Part shown: positions 32,523-42,028 of the stretch, piece after piece
Position numbering within the stretch: the stretch's first letter is position 1
How the letters are laid out: each line of letters begins with the position of its first letter
Origin: Kribbella sp. CA-293567
Lineage (GTDB): Bacteria; Actinomycetota; Actinomycetes; Propionibacteriales; Kribbellaceae
Length of the DNA: 64,000 nucleotides
NCBI RefSeq assembly: GCF_027627575.1
Contig: NZ_CP114065.1
Location: 4,216,001-4,280,000 of the forward strand
Direction of reading: 5' to 3'
The notes under the pieces: model-generated
The model's input: the letters and a program-made list of their open reading frames with translations, nothing else
Databases searched by the model: none
What the model was told of the DNA's origin: nothing
Translations under genes and position numbers: made by a program

Positions 32523-34663
32523 TCAGACGAACTGCTCGCCGGCCTCTGCCTTGCTGACCAGCAGAGCCGGGGGCTCGAAGCGGCTGCCGTAGCGCTGTGC
32601 GAGCTCACGCGACCGGGCGACGAAACCGGCCGGCCCGCCGGCATAGGCGTTGATGTACTGCAACGCGCCACCGTGCAGCGGCGGGAAGCCGATCCCGAAG
32701 ATCGAGCCGATGTTGGCGTCGGCGGTCGAGCGCAGGACGCCCTCCTCGACACACTTCACCGTCTCCAGCGACATCGCGAACGCCATCCGCTCCTGCAGGT
32801 CGATCAGCGGTACGTCGACGCCGTCGCGAACGAAGTGCTCCCACAACCCTGGCCACAGGTGCTTCGGCCCGTCCGCTGGATAGTCGTAGAAGCCGGCACC
32901 GGCCGCCTTGCCTTTCCGGTCGAACTCCGTCACCAGCCGCTCGGCCACCGCCATTCCCGGGTGGTCGTCGAAGGCGCCCGCACTGCCGCCGGCCGCCCGG
33001 GCCGCGTCGCGAATCTTCATCGGCAGCGTCAGCGTGACCTCGTCGATCATCGCCAGCGGCGGCGCCGGGAAGCCCATCTGGGTGGCGGCCCGCTCGACCG
33101 TCACCGGGTTGACGCCCTCGGCGATCATCGCGGCGCCCTCCATCACCAGCGTGCCGAACACCCGCGAGGTGAAGAAGCCGCGGCTGTCGTTCACCACGAT
33201 CGGCGTCTTCTTGATCTGCCGCACCACGTCGTAGGCCTGCGCCAGCGCGCGCTCCGAGGTCTTCTCCCCCACGATCAGCTCCACCAGCGGCATCCGGTCG
33301 ACCGGCGAGAAGAAGTGCATCCCGACGAAGTCGTCCGGCCGGTCGATCCCCTCGGCCAGCGAGGTGATCGGCAGGGTCGAGGTGTTCGAGCACAGCAGCG
33401 CGTCCGGCTCGACCACGCCGGCGATCTCGGCGAAGACCTTCTGCTTCAGCTCCTCGCTCTCGAACACCGCCTCGATCACCAGGTCGCAGCCGGCCAGGTC
33501 GTTCGGCTCCGCGGTCGGCGTGATCAGGCTCAGGAACGCCGCCGCCTTCTCCGGCGTACTGCGGCCCTTCTGCACCTGCTTGGCCAGCAGCTTCTCCGAG
33601 TACGCCTTGCCCTTCTCGGCCGCCTCCAGGGTGACGTCTTTGAGCACCACCTCGATGCCCACCTTGGCGCACACGTAGGCGATTCCGGCGCCCATCATGC
33701 CCGCGCCGAGCACGCCGACCTTGCGAGCCCGGTACTCCGGTACGCCGTCCGGCCGCGACGCTCCGGCGTTGATCGCCTGCAGCTCGAAGAAGAACGCGTT
33801 GATCATGTTCTTGGCGATCTGTCCGGTCGCCAGCGAGACGAAGTACCGGGACTCGATCCGGCTGGCGGTGTCGAAGTCGACCTGGCTGCCCTCGACGGCG
33901 GCGCTCATGATCGCCTTCGGCGCCGGGTACGGCGCGCCCTTGAGTTGCTTGCGCAGGTTCGCCGGGAAGGCCGGCAGGAACGCGGCCAGCTTCGGCGAGG
34001 ACGGCGTACCGCCGGGGATCTTGTAGCCGTCACGGTCCCACGGCTGCTTGGCGTCGCCGTCGTACCCGTCGATCCACCGGTACGCCGCCGCGAGCAGCTC
34101 GTCGGCGGGGACCACCTCGTCGACGATACCGACCGACTGCGCGTGTGCCGGCTTCATCCGCTGCCCCTGCAGCAGCACCTTCATCAACGCGTCCTGCAGG
34201 CCGAGCATCCGGACCGTACGGGTGACACCGCCGCCGCCCGGCAGCAGGCCGAGCGTCACCTCGGGAACGCCGAGCTCAATCCGGTTGTCATCGGCAACTA
34301 TCCGGTGGTGGCAGGCGAGCGCGATCTCCAGCCCGCCGCCCAACGCGGCACCGTTGATCGCGGCGACGACCGGCACGCCGAGCGTCTCCAGTACGCGGAG
34401 CTGACGCTTGACCTCCTCGATCGTCTCGAAGACCTCGGCCGCGTTCTCGGGCTGGATCCGGGACAGCATCTGCAGGTTGCCACCGGCGAAGAAGGTCGAC
34501 TTCGCGCTGGTGATCACCACGCCCTTGAGCGAGTCCTTCTCGGCCTGCAACCGCTCGACCGTCGAGGCCATCGCGGCGATGTACGCGTCGTTCATCGTGT
34601 TCGCCGAGGCGGCCGGATCATCCATCGTCAGCGTGATGACGCCGTCGGTGTTCTTCCAGTCGA

Positions 34664-34667
<4 letters not shown>
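32523..34667 (-). CDS. fadB: Fatty acid oxidation complex alpha subunit: enoyl-CoA hydratase / 3-hydroxyacyl-CoA dehydrogenase
   Basis: 714 aa. N-terminal crotonase domain (about 1-200) keeps both catalytic Glu, in ALGGGLEIALACHHRI and LGVPEVTLGLLPGGGG. The HAD domain starts near 320 with the NAD motif GVLGAGMMGAGIAYVCAK and has HFFSPVDRMPLVELI with its catalytic His and Glu. It hydrates trans-2-enoyl-CoA and oxidises the resulting L-3-hydroxyacyl-CoA. ATG 34667 overlaps the fadA stop by 4 bp (ATGA). Under the predicted MerR-type promoter at 35915-35945. Confidence 0.95.
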
Positions 34668-35884
<1,217 letters not shown>

Positions 35885-35914
35885 GGGGATCCCGTCGGTC
35901 GAGTCGTCGGTCCG

Positions 35915-35946
35915 ATTGTGACAGTTCTGGTGTCATGGTCGTCAAG
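35915..35946 (-). promoter_or_regulatory. MerR-type promoter of fadA-fadB (19-bp spacer with dyad)
   Basis: Minus strand: -35 TTGACG (35945-35940), 19-bp spacer, -10 CACAAT (35920-35915). The spacer holds TGACA/TGTCA arms (35919-35935). The over-long spacer with an internal dyad is the hallmark of MerR-activated promoters, and the merR-like gene starts 24 bp away. 24 of 32 positions are identical to the region 40837-40868 upstream of the racemase gene. Confidence 0.75.
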
Positions 35947-35969
35947 AGGGGGTCGTTATGATCTCGGCC

Positions 35970-36758
35970 ATGTCGGATGCAAGGTCGGACGCAAGGTCGG
36001 ATGCAGGACCGCACACAAAGCCGGACACCACCGCGGACGAGGCGACCCTCACGGTCGACGAGCTGTCCGCGCGGGTCGGGATGACCGTACGCACGCTGCG
36101 CTTCTACGCCGGCCGCGGCCTGGTCCCACCGCCGGTACGTCGCGGCCGGGTCGGGTACTACGGCCCGGAGCACATCGCCCGGCTGGACCTGGTGCGCGAG
36201 CTGCAGGCGCACGGGTTCAACCTGTCGGCGATCGAGGGCTATCTCGAGCGCATCCCCGCCGACGCGACGCCGCAGGACATCGCGCTGCACCGGACCCTGC
36301 TGACGCCGTGGATGCGGGACCTGCCCGAGACGCTCGACCGCCCGGCCCTGGTCCGGCGGACCGGCCGTGAGCTGACCGACGACGAGATCGAGATGCTGAT
36401 CGCGCTCGGCGTCGTCGAGCCGACGCCGGACGAGGACGTCTTCCAGGTCGCGACGGCGCATCTCAGCCTGGGGGTCGAGTTGCTCGAGCTCGACCTGCCG
36501 GTCGACGCGGTGCTCGACGTCGGGCGGATCTTCACCGAGCACGGCCGCGCGCTGGCCGAGGAGCTGACCGAGGTGTTCCGGACCAAGGTGTGGCCGCACT
36601 ACCGCGACTCGGGCGGCCCGCCGGAGCACATCCAGCAACTGGTCGAGCGGTTCAAGCCGGTCACCATCCAGGGACTGGTGATCGCCTACGAACGGGCCGT
36701 CGGCGAGACCCAGCGCGACACCGTTCGCCGTTCCCGCACCAAGCCGCCGCGACGCTGA
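35970..36758 (+). CDS. MerR-family transcriptional regulator, probable control of beta-oxidation genes
   Basis: 262 aa. After a repetitive N-terminus (SDARSDARSD) comes the MerR winged HTH (about 28-95: LTVDELSARVGMTVRTLRFY, YYGPEHIARLDLVREL). The C-terminal effector region (about 130-250) is helical and large for MerR, perhaps an acyl-CoA or fatty-acid sensor (inference). TATGAT at 35957-35962 followed by 7 nt and ATG 35970 marks a leaderless start; the ATG at 35958 falls inside that hexamer. Divergent from fadA, whose promoter has MerR geometry. Confidence 0.9.
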   Translation: MSDARSDARSDAGPHTKPDTTADEATLTVDELSARVGMTVRTLRFYAGRGLVPPPVRRGRVGYYGPEHIARLDLVRELQAHGFNLSAIEGYLERIPADATPQDIALHRTLLTPWMRDLPETLDRPALVRRTGRELTDDEIEMLIALGVVEPTPDEDVFQVATAHLSLGVELLELDLPVDAVLDVGRIFTEHGRALAEELTEVFRTKVWPHYRDSGGPPEHIQQLVERFKPVTIQGLVIAYERAVGETQRDTVRRSRTKPPRR

Positions 36759-36798
36759 CAGACTCTCGACCTCAGCCGCACCCGCGGGCGACTCGCCG

Positions 36799-37074
36799 TC
36801 AGGCCGGGTTCGGCACGCGAAGGTAGGTCAGCCCGCGAAGATCGAGATAGGTGTCGGCCGGGGTGGTGACGACCCGGAGCAGCACTTCGTCGCATCCCTG
36901 GCAGCGCGCCACCAGACCGGGCGCGTCCAGGTAGACCCGCGTCTCGGCGAAGACGCCCGTCTGCCCGCAGCCCGCGCAGCGGCCGATGGCGGCGGTGATG
37001 TCGACGGCGAAGATCTCGCGGAGCACACCGGCTGCCGCATTGCCGTCCAGGTACGTCGGAACTTCCACCGTCAT
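36799..37074 (-). CDS. DUF6510 family zinc-ribbon protein
   Basis: 91 aa from ATG 37074. Two CxxC pairs (RCAGCGQTG and ARCQGCDEVL), 25 residues apart, form a likely zinc ribbon. The N-terminal YLDGNAAAGVLREIFAVDIT and the end TPADTYLDLRGLTYLRVP match what I know as DUF6510. It lies 13 bp after the ferredoxin-reductase-like gene, in a trio with a molybdopterin oxidoreductase. Role unknown; possibly maturation of, or electron transfer to, the pair. Confidence 0.78.
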   Translation of the reverse strand: MTVEVPTYLDGNAAAGVLREIFAVDITAAIGRCAGCGQTGVFAETRVYLDAPGLVARCQGCDEVLLRVVTTPADTYLDLRGLTYLRVPNPA

Positions 37075-37087
37075 CGCGGTTCTCCTG

Positions 37088-37849
37088 TCATCCGAAGCGT
37101 TCGGTTCTGATCCGGGCCGGGTCGTGCCCGGCCGCGACGAGCAGGTCGGCGACCGTCTCCACGAAGGGAGTCGGCCCGCAGACATAGGTGGTCGGCGCGT
37201 CCTCCGGCTGGAAGGTCACCGAGGCCAGCAGGCCGGCGTCGATGCGGGCCGGGGCGCGCTGCTCCCCCGGCGGCGCCTCACGGGTGTAGGCGAAGGTGAC
37301 CTCGATGTCGTCGGAGGCCGCGAGCTCCTTGAGGTCGCTCACATAGATCACCGCCTCCGGCCGGCGTACGGAGTACAGGAGACGGGCCGGGGTGGTGCTG
37401 GCCGCGGCGGCGTGCGCGCGCAGCATCGCCATCAGCGGCACCACGCCTGAACCGCCGCCGATGAGCTGGATCGGGCCTTCCTGCTCGGGCTTCCAGACGA
37501 ACCAGCCGCCGACCGGACCGCGCACCTCCAGCGGGTCGCCGGGCCGGATCACGTCGACCAGGTACGGCGAGACCTCGCCGCCGGGCACCTGCTCGACGGT
37601 CAACTCGACCGTCGTCCCGATCCCGGGACCCGTGCCGGAGCCGCTCCAGGCCGAGGCGATCGAGTACGACCGGGAGGCTTGGTACCCATCCGGCGCGGTC
37701 AGCCGGACGTCGAGGTGCTGACCGGCCAGATGCCCAGGCCAGTCCGGTACGTCGAGGACCACCGTGCGGGCGCTCGCCGTCTCGGCCCGCACCTCCGTGA
37801 CGGTGCCGGCCTGCCAGGTCAGTCGCCGGCGTATCGCTGTTCTTTCCAT
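37088..37849 (-). CDS. FAD/NAD(P)-binding oxidoreductase, ferredoxin reductase-like
   Basis: 253 aa. FAD-binding beta-barrel with RSYSIASAW, then an NAD(P) domain with IQLIGGGSGVVPLMAMLRAH and a C-terminal TTYVCGPTPFVETVADLLV. No 2Fe-2S domain is fused. It would pass electrons from NAD(P)H to the molybdopterin partner whose gene overlaps it by 31 bp (37819-37849). Start ATG 37849. Confidence 0.9.
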   Translation of the reverse strand: MERTAIRRRLTWQAGTVTEVRAETASARTVVLDVPDWPGHLAGQHLDVRLTAPDGYQASRSYSIASAWSGSGTGPGIGTTVELTVEQVPGGEVSPYLVDVIRPGDPLEVRGPVGGWFVWKPEQEGPIQLIGGGSGVVPLMAMLRAHAAAASTTPARLLYSVRRPEAVIYVSDLKELAASDDIEVTFAYTREAPPGEQRAPARIDAGLLASVTFQPEDAPTTYVCGPTPFVETVADLLVAAGHDPARIRTERFG

Positions 37850-38415
37850 GGGTCTCCGTACTCGTGATAGCCGGCCGTCTCCCAGAAACCCAGATCCTCG
37901 GAGTCGGAGAGCACCAGACCGCGCACCCATTTGGCGCTCTTCCACAGATACAGGTGCGGCACCAGCAGCCGGGCCGGCCCACCGTGCTCCGGGTGCAGCG
38001 GCTCGCCGTCGTACTCGTAGGCGATCCAGGCCTGACCGTCGAGCAGGTCCTCGAGCGGCAGGTTGGTGGTGTAGCCGCCATAGCTGTGCACCATCACGAA
38101 GTCGGCGCCGGTCTCCACATCGGCGAGCAGGACGTCCAGCGAGACGCCCTTCCACTCCGTGCCCAGCTTCGACCACCGGGTGACACAGTGCAGATCCTTG
38201 GTGATCTTCTCGCTCGGCAGCGCGGTGAGCGCCTTCCAGTCCCAGCGAGTGACCTCGCCGGTCTCGTTGGCGACCGTCAGCTCCCAGTGCTCATGGCGGA
38301 CGTGCGGAGTCGGCCCGGCCGACAGCACCGGAAACTCGTGCGTCAGGTACTGCCCCGGCGGCAGGTCGCTGCCAGCACCGCGACGGCCGGTGAACCCCGG
38401 CGACACAATCCCCAT
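37819..38415 (-). CDS. Sulfite oxidase-like molybdopterin-dependent oxidoreductase
   Basis: 198 aa, a single Moco-binding (SUOX fold) domain without heme or dimerisation domains. The molybdenum-ligating Cys is in KDLHCVTRWSKLGTEWKGV, and further cofactor contacts are SYGGYTTNLPLEDLL and HPEHGGPARLLVPHLYLWKSAKW. It resembles the MsrP/YedY group in size but has no Tat signal, so it is cytoplasmic. ATG 38415 has a GGAGGAGGG site. First gene of the trio with the FAD reductase and DUF6510. Substrate unknown. Confidence 0.9.
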   Translation of the reverse strand: MGIVSPGFTGRRGAGSDLPPGQYLTHEFPVLSAGPTPHVRHEHWELTVANETGEVTRWDWKALTALPSEKITKDLHCVTRWSKLGTEWKGVSLDVLLADVETGADFVMVHSYGGYTTNLPLEDLLDGQAWIAYEYDGEPLHPEHGGPARLLVPHLYLWKSAKWVRGLVLSDSEDLGFWETAGYHEYGDPWKEQRYAGD

Positions 38416-38488
38416 CGAAGACCCTCCTCCGCACCGAAACCGCTCCCGGCAGTCAACCACGAAACCACCGGATCACCGAGCAGCGCGC

Positions 38489-39631
38489 TCAGATCCCCAG
38501 GGTCCGGCCGATGATCTCCTTCATGATCTCGGTGGTGCCGCCGTAGATGGTCTGGATCCGGGTGTCGAGGTAGGCCTTGGCGATCGGGTACTCGGTCATG
38601 TAGCCGTAGCCGCCGTGCAACTGGAGGCACTTGTCGACCACCTTCTTCTGCAGTTCGGTGGTCCACCACTTGGCCATCGCGGCGTCGGAGACGGTGAGCT
38701 TGCCGGCGTTGAGTTCCTCGATGCAGCGGTCGACGAAGACGCGGGCGATCTGGGTCTCGGTGGCGAGCTCGGCCAGTACGAACCGGCTGTTCTGGAAGGA
38801 GCCGATCGGGCGGCCGAAGGCCTTGCGGTCCTTCACGTACTGCAGGGTGGTGGCGAGCACGTTCTCGCAGGCGGCGGCCGCGACCACGGCGATGGCGAGC
38901 CGTTCCTGCGGGAGCTTCTGCATCAGGTAGACGAAGCCCTGCCCCTCCTCGCCGAGCAGATTGGTGGCCGGCACCCGGACGTCGTCGAAGAACAGTTCCG
39001 CGGTGTCCTGCGCCTTCAGCCCGATCTTCTCCAGGTTGCGGCCGCGTTCGAACCCCGCCATCCCGCGCTCGACCACCAGCAGCGAGATGCCCTGGTAGCC
39101 GGCCTCCGGGTCGGTCTTCACGACCACGATCACGAGGTCGGCCAGGATGCCGTTGGAGATGAAGGTCTTCTGGCCGTTGAGGACGTAGTCGTCGCCGTCG
39201 CGGACGGCCGTGGTGGTGATGCCCTGCAGGTCGCTGCCCGCGCCCGGTTCGGTCATCGCGATCGCGGTGATCAGTTCACCCGAGCAGAATCCCGGCAGCC
39301 AGCGGTCCTTCTGCTCGTCGGTCGCGTAGTCCAGCAGGTACGCCGACACGAGGTCGGCGTGGATCGTGAAGCCGGGGCCGCTCGCGCGGGCCTTGGTCAC
39401 CTCCTCGATCACCACCGCGTTGAAGCGGAAGTCGCGCGCGCCACCGCCGCCGTACTGCTCGGGAATCATGAAGCCGAGCAGCCCCGCCGCGCCGGCCGCG
39501 GTCCAGAGCTCCCGCGGGACGATGCCGGCCTCCTCCCAGCTGTCGTGGTGCGGCACGATCTCCTTCTCGCAGAACGCGCGCGCGGTCTCGCGGAAGGCAT
39601 CGTGATCGGCGTCGAAGAGGTGACGTTCCAC
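38489..39631 (-). CDS. Acyl-CoA dehydrogenase, LCAD/isovaleryl type
   Basis: 380 aa. FAD signatures IAMTEPGAGSDLQGI and GRPIGSFQNSRF are intact. The usual catalytic Glu near the C-terminus (YEGT in MCAD) is Gly here (IYGGTTEIMKEI), while helix G carries Glu in AAACENVLATT, the position used by long-chain and isovaleryl-CoA dehydrogenases. It therefore probably acts on long or branched acyl-CoA. It lies 73 bp downstream of the racemase gene on the same strand, suggesting joint expression. Confidence 0.92.
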   Translation of the reverse strand: MERHLFDADHDAFRETARAFCEKEIVPHHDSWEEAGIVPRELWTAAGAAGLLGFMIPEQYGGGGARDFRFNAVVIEEVTKARASGPGFTIHADLVSAYLLDYATDEQKDRWLPGFCSGELITAIAMTEPGAGSDLQGITTTAVRDGDDYVLNGQKTFISNGILADLVIVVVKTDPEAGYQGISLLVVERGMAGFERGRNLEKIGLKAQDTAELFFDDVRVPATNLLGEEGQGFVYLMQKLPQERLAIAVVAAAACENVLATTLQYVKDRKAFGRPIGSFQNSRFVLAELATETQIARVFVDRCIEELNAGKLTVSDAAMAKWWTTELQKKVVDKCLQLHGGYGYMTEYPIAKAYLDTRIQTIYGGTTEIMKEIIGRTLGI

Positions 39632-39704
39632 GGGCGGTCTCCTGTCGGGATCCTGGTACTGCGGGTCGTCGGCCGGGTCGCGGCCGCGAGCTCAGGTGCT
39701 GAGA

Positions 39705-40829
39705 TCAGTCGGCCTGCACCGCGGCCCCCGAGGCCAGCAGGGCATCGACGCCGGCGACTCCCCAGTCGGCCAGGGCTTCGCGGGTGTGCTGGCCAGGGCG
39801 GGCCGGAGGCTGGTCGAGCTGCGAGGGGGTTCGCGAGAAGCGCGGCGCGGGGGCCGGCTGCCGGACCCCGTCCCGGTCGACGAAGATGCCGCGGGCAACT
39901 AGATGGGGATGCTCGGCGGCCGGCCGGAGTACCGGCGAGACGCAGGCGTCGGTGCCGTCGAAGATCCCGGTCCACTCGGCCTGGGTGCGCTGGGCGAAGG
40001 TCTCGGTGAGCAGCTTGTGCAGCGCCGGCCAGTTGGCCACGTCGTACCGGTCGGGGGCCTCGACGCCGAGCAGCTGGATCAGCTGGTGGTAGAACTGCGG
40101 TTCGATCGCGCCGACCGCCATGAACTCGCCGTCCGAGGTCTCGTAGACGTCGTAGAACGGTGCTCCGGTGTCGAGCAGGTTGGTCCCCCGCTCCAGCTTC
40201 CAGTTGCCGCCGGCCAAAGCGCCGTGAACGATCGTGGTGAGGTGCGCGGAGCCGTCGACGATCGCCGCGTCGACGACCTGGCCCCGGCCGCTCCCCCGCG
40301 CTTCGAACAACGCGGCAAGAATGCCCACCACGAGGTAGAGCGACCCACCGGCGAAGTCGCCGAGCAGGTTCACCGGGACCTGCGGCGGGCCGCCCGCGCG
40401 ACCGATCAGGTGCAGCGCGCCGGACAGCGCGAGATAGTCGATGTCGTGTCCGGCGGACTGGGCCAGCGGACCGTCCTGCCCCCAGCCCGTCATCCGGCCG
40501 TAGACGAGGCGGGGATTCACCGCCTGGCAGTCGTCGGGACCGAGCCCGAGCCGCTCGGCGACCCCCGGCCGGAAGCCCTCGATCAGCACGTCGGCTCCCG
40601 CCACCAACTGCAGAACGGTCTTGACCGCCGCCGGGTTTTTCAGATCGAGCGCGACGTTGCGGCGGCCACGATTGAGCAGCTCCAGCTCGGGCGGGCCCAT
40701 CGCGAGCCCGCCGCCCGGCCGCTCGATCCGCAACACCTCGGCGCCCAGCTCGGCCAGCATCATGCAGCCGAACGGCGCCGGCCCGATCCCGGCCAGCTCG
40801 ACGACCTTGACCCCACTCAGTGGCCCCAT
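39705..40829 (-). CDS. CaiB/BaiF CoA-transferase family, alpha-methylacyl-CoA racemase-like
   Basis: 374 aa. The Amacr/MCR-type active site is recognisable: His and Asp in SAGHDIDYLALSGALHLIG and VNLLGDFAGGSLYL. Such racemases convert (2R)- to (2S)-methylacyl-CoA so that branched acids can enter beta-oxidation. ATG 40829 is chosen because the -10 CACAAT ends 7 nt before it (leaderless); the ATG at 40838 lies inside that -10. Its promoter copies the fadA promoter. The LCAD-type dehydrogenase follows. Confidence 0.9.
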   Translation of the reverse strand: MGPLSGVKVVELAGIGPAPFGCMMLAELGAEVLRIERPGGGLAMGPPELELLNRGRRNVALDLKNPAAVKTVLQLVAGADVLIEGFRPGVAERLGLGPDDCQAVNPRLVYGRMTGWGQDGPLAQSAGHDIDYLALSGALHLIGRAGGPPQVPVNLLGDFAGGSLYLVVGILAALFEARGSGRGQVVDAAIVDGSAHLTTIVHGALAGGNWKLERGTNLLDTGAPFYDVYETSDGEFMAVGAIEPQFYHQLIQLLGVEAPDRYDVANWPALHKLLTETFAQRTQAEWTGIFDGTDACVSPVLRPAAEHPHLVARGIFVDRDGVRQPAPAPRFSRTPSQLDQPPARPGQHTREALADWGVAGVDALLASGAAVQAD

Positions 40830-40836
40830 GCCGTCC

Positions 40837-40868
40837 ATTGTGACAGCAGTACTGTCACAGTCGTCAAG
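40837..40868 (-). promoter_or_regulatory. MerR-type promoter of the racemase-dehydrogenase unit
   Basis: Minus strand: -35 TTGACG (40867-40862), 19-bp spacer, -10 CACAAT (40842-40837). A perfect dyad TGTGACAG-CAGTA-CTGTCACA (40840-40860) fills the spacer. The elements, spacing and half-sites match those of the fadA promoter 5 kb away. It is embedded at the 3' end of the 4-TM gene. Confidence 0.75.
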
Positions 40869-41259
40869 TCACCCTGATCCTCAGTGCGGCCGGCAGCAGG
40901 GCGGCCGGGATCAGCACCGACAGGATCGTGAACGCCAGCAGCAGTCCCGAGAGCCCGGGCGAGTCGCTGTTCAGATGATGCGCATGGAAGGCGAAGTGGG
41001 TCACCGAGTAGCTCAGGTAGGCGAGTAGCGCGACGATCACCAGCCGCCGCTCCAGCCAGATCGCGGCGGCGGCCACCACGATCCCGATCCCCAATGTGGT
41101 GCTGCCGAAGTCACGGAACAGATGCTCGCTGTACGGCGGAGTCCAGTCCACCGTCGGCACGTCGTTGTAGAAGCTGGCCGGGAAGAACAACGTCCAGGTT
41201 CCGACGACGAGCTGGATGACTCCCAGGACGATCAGCCCGGGGCGTAGCAGCCGGCTCAC
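40864..41259 (-). CDS. Small 4-TM membrane protein, function unknown
   Basis: 131 aa with four predicted helices: GLIVLGVIQLVVGTWTLF, TTLGIGIVVAAAAIWL, VIVALLAYLSYSVTHFAF and LLLAFTILSVLIPAALLP. The loop LFRDFGSTTLG and the HFAFHAHHL motif are conserved-looking, but I do not recognise the family. GTG 41259 overlaps the NmrA-like gene by 4 bp (GTGA), so they are coupled, perhaps working in the same SigJ-linked operon. Confidence 0.75.
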   Translation of the reverse strand: MSRLLRPGLIVLGVIQLVVGTWTLFFPASFYNDVPTVDWTPPYSEHLFRDFGSTTLGIGIVVAAAAIWLERRLVIVALLAYLSYSVTHFAFHAHHLNSDSPGLSGLLLAFTILSVLIPAALLPAALRIRVT

Positions 41260-42011
41260 TGCTTCCCCTCCACCGCGAAGCGCTCACCGAGATGATCGGC
41301 GAAGGTCTTCTGCCCGTACGGCGTGGTACCGGCCAGCGCGGCGCCGGAGGCGAAGGCCCGAAAAGTCTTGCCTGGCAGCCGGACGGAGATCACCGGCCGG
41401 CCGGAGCCGGCGGCCTGCTTCCAGACTCGCGCCAGGCCGGGAACCGGTCGTTGCTCCGGGCCCCCGATGTCGGCGGCCCGGCCTGCTGGTGGGCCGGCGG
41501 CCAAGGCGGCGAGCCGGGCGGCGACGTCTTCGATCGCGATGGGCTGGAGGCGGATCGCGGGGGCGAGCAGGAACGGCAGGAAGCGCTGGGCGCTGAACAG
41601 CCGGTCGACGAGATGGTGGAACTGGGTGGCGCGCAGTACGGAGTACGGGATCGAGGACTCGGCGACCAGGCGCTCGGACTCGAGTTTGTGCCGGTAGTAG
41701 GGCAAGGGGATGCGGTCGATGCCGACGATCGAGACGAAGATCAGGTGTTCGACGCCGGTGGGGCGGAGGCTCTCGACCAGGTTCCGGGTCTGGGTGACGT
41801 CGGCGCGGCCGAGGCTGGTGGCCAGGTGAAGGACCGTGTCGACGCCGTTCACCGCCTCCCGCAGGCCGGTGCCTTCGGTCAGGTTGCCGGTGGTCAGGCC
41901 GGCTCCGCGGCGCCGGCTCAGAACACGGACGTCGTGGCCGGCAGCTCGCAGGGCGGCCACCGTCGGACGGCCCAGAGTGCCGGTGCCGCCGGTGACGAGG
42001 ATGGTTCGCAT
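41256..42011 (-). CDS. NAD(P)-binding NmrA/SDR-type protein
   Basis: 251 aa from ATG 42011. The Rossmann motif is ILVTGGTGTLGRPTVAALRAAG; GVDTVLHLATS and HLIFVSIVGIDRIPLPYYRHK are typical of atypical SDRs of the NmrA group, with YYRHK in the place of YxxxK. Redox sensor or reductase; substrate unknown. AAGGA precedes the start. It follows the sigJ-like gene by 17 bp, an arrangement common in actinobacteria. Confidence 0.88.
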   Translation of the reverse strand: MRTILVTGGTGTLGRPTVAALRAAGHDVRVLSRRRGAGLTTGNLTEGTGLREAVNGVDTVLHLATSLGRADVTQTRNLVESLRPTGVEHLIFVSIVGIDRIPLPYYRHKLESERLVAESSIPYSVLRATQFHHLVDRLFSAQRFLPFLLAPAIRLQPIAIEDVAARLAALAAGPPAGRAADIGGPEQRPVPGLARVWKQAAGSGRPVISVRLPGKTFRAFASGAALAGTTPYGQKTFADHLGERFAVEGKQ

Positions 42012-42028
42012 GGGTGAGGTCCTTTCGG

